Assembly (NCBI GenBank): GCA_964512305.1
Contig: CAZEIW010000103.1
Coordinates: forward strand, 1 to 8,088
Length of the DNA stretch: 8,088 nucleotides
Origin: CAZEIW01 sp964512305
GTDB taxonomy: Bacteria; Pseudomonadota; Gammaproteobacteria; Burkholderiales; Burkholderiaceae_F
Reading direction: 5' to 3'
Part shown: positions 7,277-8,088 of the stretch, piece after piece
How the letters are laid out: each line of letters opens with the position of its first letter
Numbering within the stretch: the first letter of the stretch is position 1
Position numbers and translations under genes: made by a program
The notes under the pieces: model-generated
Database searches by the model: none
What the model was told of the DNA's origin: nothing
Seen by the model: only the letters and a program-made list of their open reading frames with translations

Positions 7277-8088
7277 ATGGCGGCGGCACTCGATCGGGAA
7301 CGGCTGCGGCGCCTGGGGGCCACGCTCGAGGCGCGCGCCTCCTGCCCGCCGCCGCCCGATCGCGTCCCGCTGATCGTCGGCGGCCGGCCGTGCGGCACCG
7401 TCGGACCGGACCCGCTGCACTGCCTGCTCGATCTGGGAGGTCCGTTCCGCTTCGCCGACCATGCGCTGCTGCTCGACGACGCCGGCACCGGCGCGGATCC
7501 GTTCGAGCGGCGGTCGCGCGCATTGGAGTCGGCCGCGCTCGCGCTGCGGGCCGCGGGCCTGCTGCCGTGGTGGCGCGACGAGCTGCTCGAGGTCAGGCCG
7601 GCTCCCGACGCCGCGCCGCTGGCGGTGATCGAGCGCGCCGCCTGCCGCGCCCTCGGCATCACGACCTACGCGGTGCACGCGAACGGCTTTCTGCCGGGCG
7701 ATGAGCTGGTGGTGTGCCGGCGGGCCCCCGATAAGAGCGTCGACCCGGGCCTGTGGGACAACATCGCGGCCGGCATGATCGCCGCCGGCGAGAGCGAACT
7801 CGAGGCGCTCGCGCGCGAGGCGCAGGAGGAGGTCGGGCTGGACATCGGCCCGCTGATGCTCGTGCGCGGCGGCCGCCTGCGCGTCGGGCGCGAGGTCCCG
7901 GAAGGCTACATGTCCGAGTGGATCCAGGTGTTCGATATCGAGCTGCCACCGCGCCCCGAGCTGCGCAATCAGGATGGTGAGGTCGACCTGATCGAGACGC
8001 GCCGGGCCGAGCACGCAGTGAGCGCGATCGAGCGCGGCGAATTCACGCTCGAGGCTTCGCTCGTCACGGTCGAGGCGCTCGAGCGGCG
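7277..8088 (+). CDS. Nudix hydrolase with N-terminal DUF4743-like domain (3' end beyond window)
   Basis: The frame is open from ATG 7277 to the right edge (270 codons). It is probably near its end, since relatives are about 280-300 residues. The N-terminal 120 or so residues resemble the DUF4743 domain that precedes the Nudix domain in yeast YJR142W and fission yeast Tnr3. The linker reads A-L-G-I-T-T-Y-A-V-H-A-N-G-F. The Nudix box is complete: Gly166, Glu172, Arg180-Glu181, Glu184-Glu185 and Gly187, matching G-x5-E-x7-R-E-U-x-E-E-x-G-U. Before it lies D-P-G-L-W-D-N-I-A-A-G. Eukaryotic and plant members hydrolyse damaged (oxo/oxy) forms of thiamine diphosphate, so a thiamine-repair role is a reasonable but unproven inference. 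GAGGAG at 7258-7263 is 13 bases before the ATG. The 4-base gap to lysS implies co-transcription. Confidence 0.88.
   Translation, partial: MAAALDRERLRRLGATLEARASCPPPPDRVPLIVGGRPCGTVGPDPLHCLLDLGGPFRFADHALLLDDAGTGADPFERRSRALESAALALRAAGLLPWWRDELLEVRPAPDAAPLAVIERAACRALGITTYAVHANGFLPGDELVVCRRAPDKSVDPGLWDNIAAGMIAAGESELEALAREAQEEVGLDIGPLMLVRGGRLRVGREVPEGYMSEWIQVFDIELPPRPELRNQDGEVDLIETRRAEHAVSAIERGEFTLEASLVTVEALER

Overview
The window is very GC-rich (roughly 70% by eye) and carries a proteobacterial housekeeping block. The best guess is a betaproteobacterium of the Burkholderiales type. The evidence is the combination of an RpfE/COG4255-type gene with recJ-prfB-lysS, a LysRS N-terminus of the kind seen in that group, and high-GC codon use. 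Genus cannot be read from the sequence. Nothing looks like phage, plasmid, CRISPR or a transposase, and there are no tRNA or rRNA genes.

Layout. Bases 1-743 (minus strand) hold the N-terminal part of a DUF1800 exported lipoprotein-like protein that runs off the left edge. A 116-bp divergent spacer follows. On the plus strand come an RpfE-like protein (860-1927), recJ (GTG start at 1924, overlapping rpfE by 4 bases) and prfB (3660-4764), which must be read through a programmed +1 frameshift at 3738-3743. Next is a paired palindromic repeat (4769-4871), then a short-chain dehydrogenase (4903-5649), a 78-bp spacer, lysS (5728-7272) and a Nudix hydrolase of the DUF4743/Tnr3-like type (7277 to the right edge, incomplete).

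How the genes relate. recJ-prfB-lysS is an old proteobacterial neighbourhood, also present in E. coli as dsbC-recJ-prfB-lysS. It joins a 5'-3' single-strand exonuclease to two translation factors, RF2 and LysRS. Here a palindromic repeat and an SDR gene separate prfB from lysS. The spacing suggests two transcription starts: one immediately before rpfE, possibly giving a leaderless mRNA, and one with a consensus -10 before prfB. The two share the block GTA(C/T)AATCGCGGG. The Nudix gene starts 4 bases after lysS and is probably co-transcribed.

No clearly new multi-gene system is visible. The points most worth a second look are the leaderless-looking rpfE start, the two-conformation palindrome between prfB and the SDR gene, the SDR insertion in a conserved gene order, and the possible thiamine-repair Nudix enzyme. 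Many long open frames, including a 925-codon antisense one, are GC-driven shadows and were rejected.
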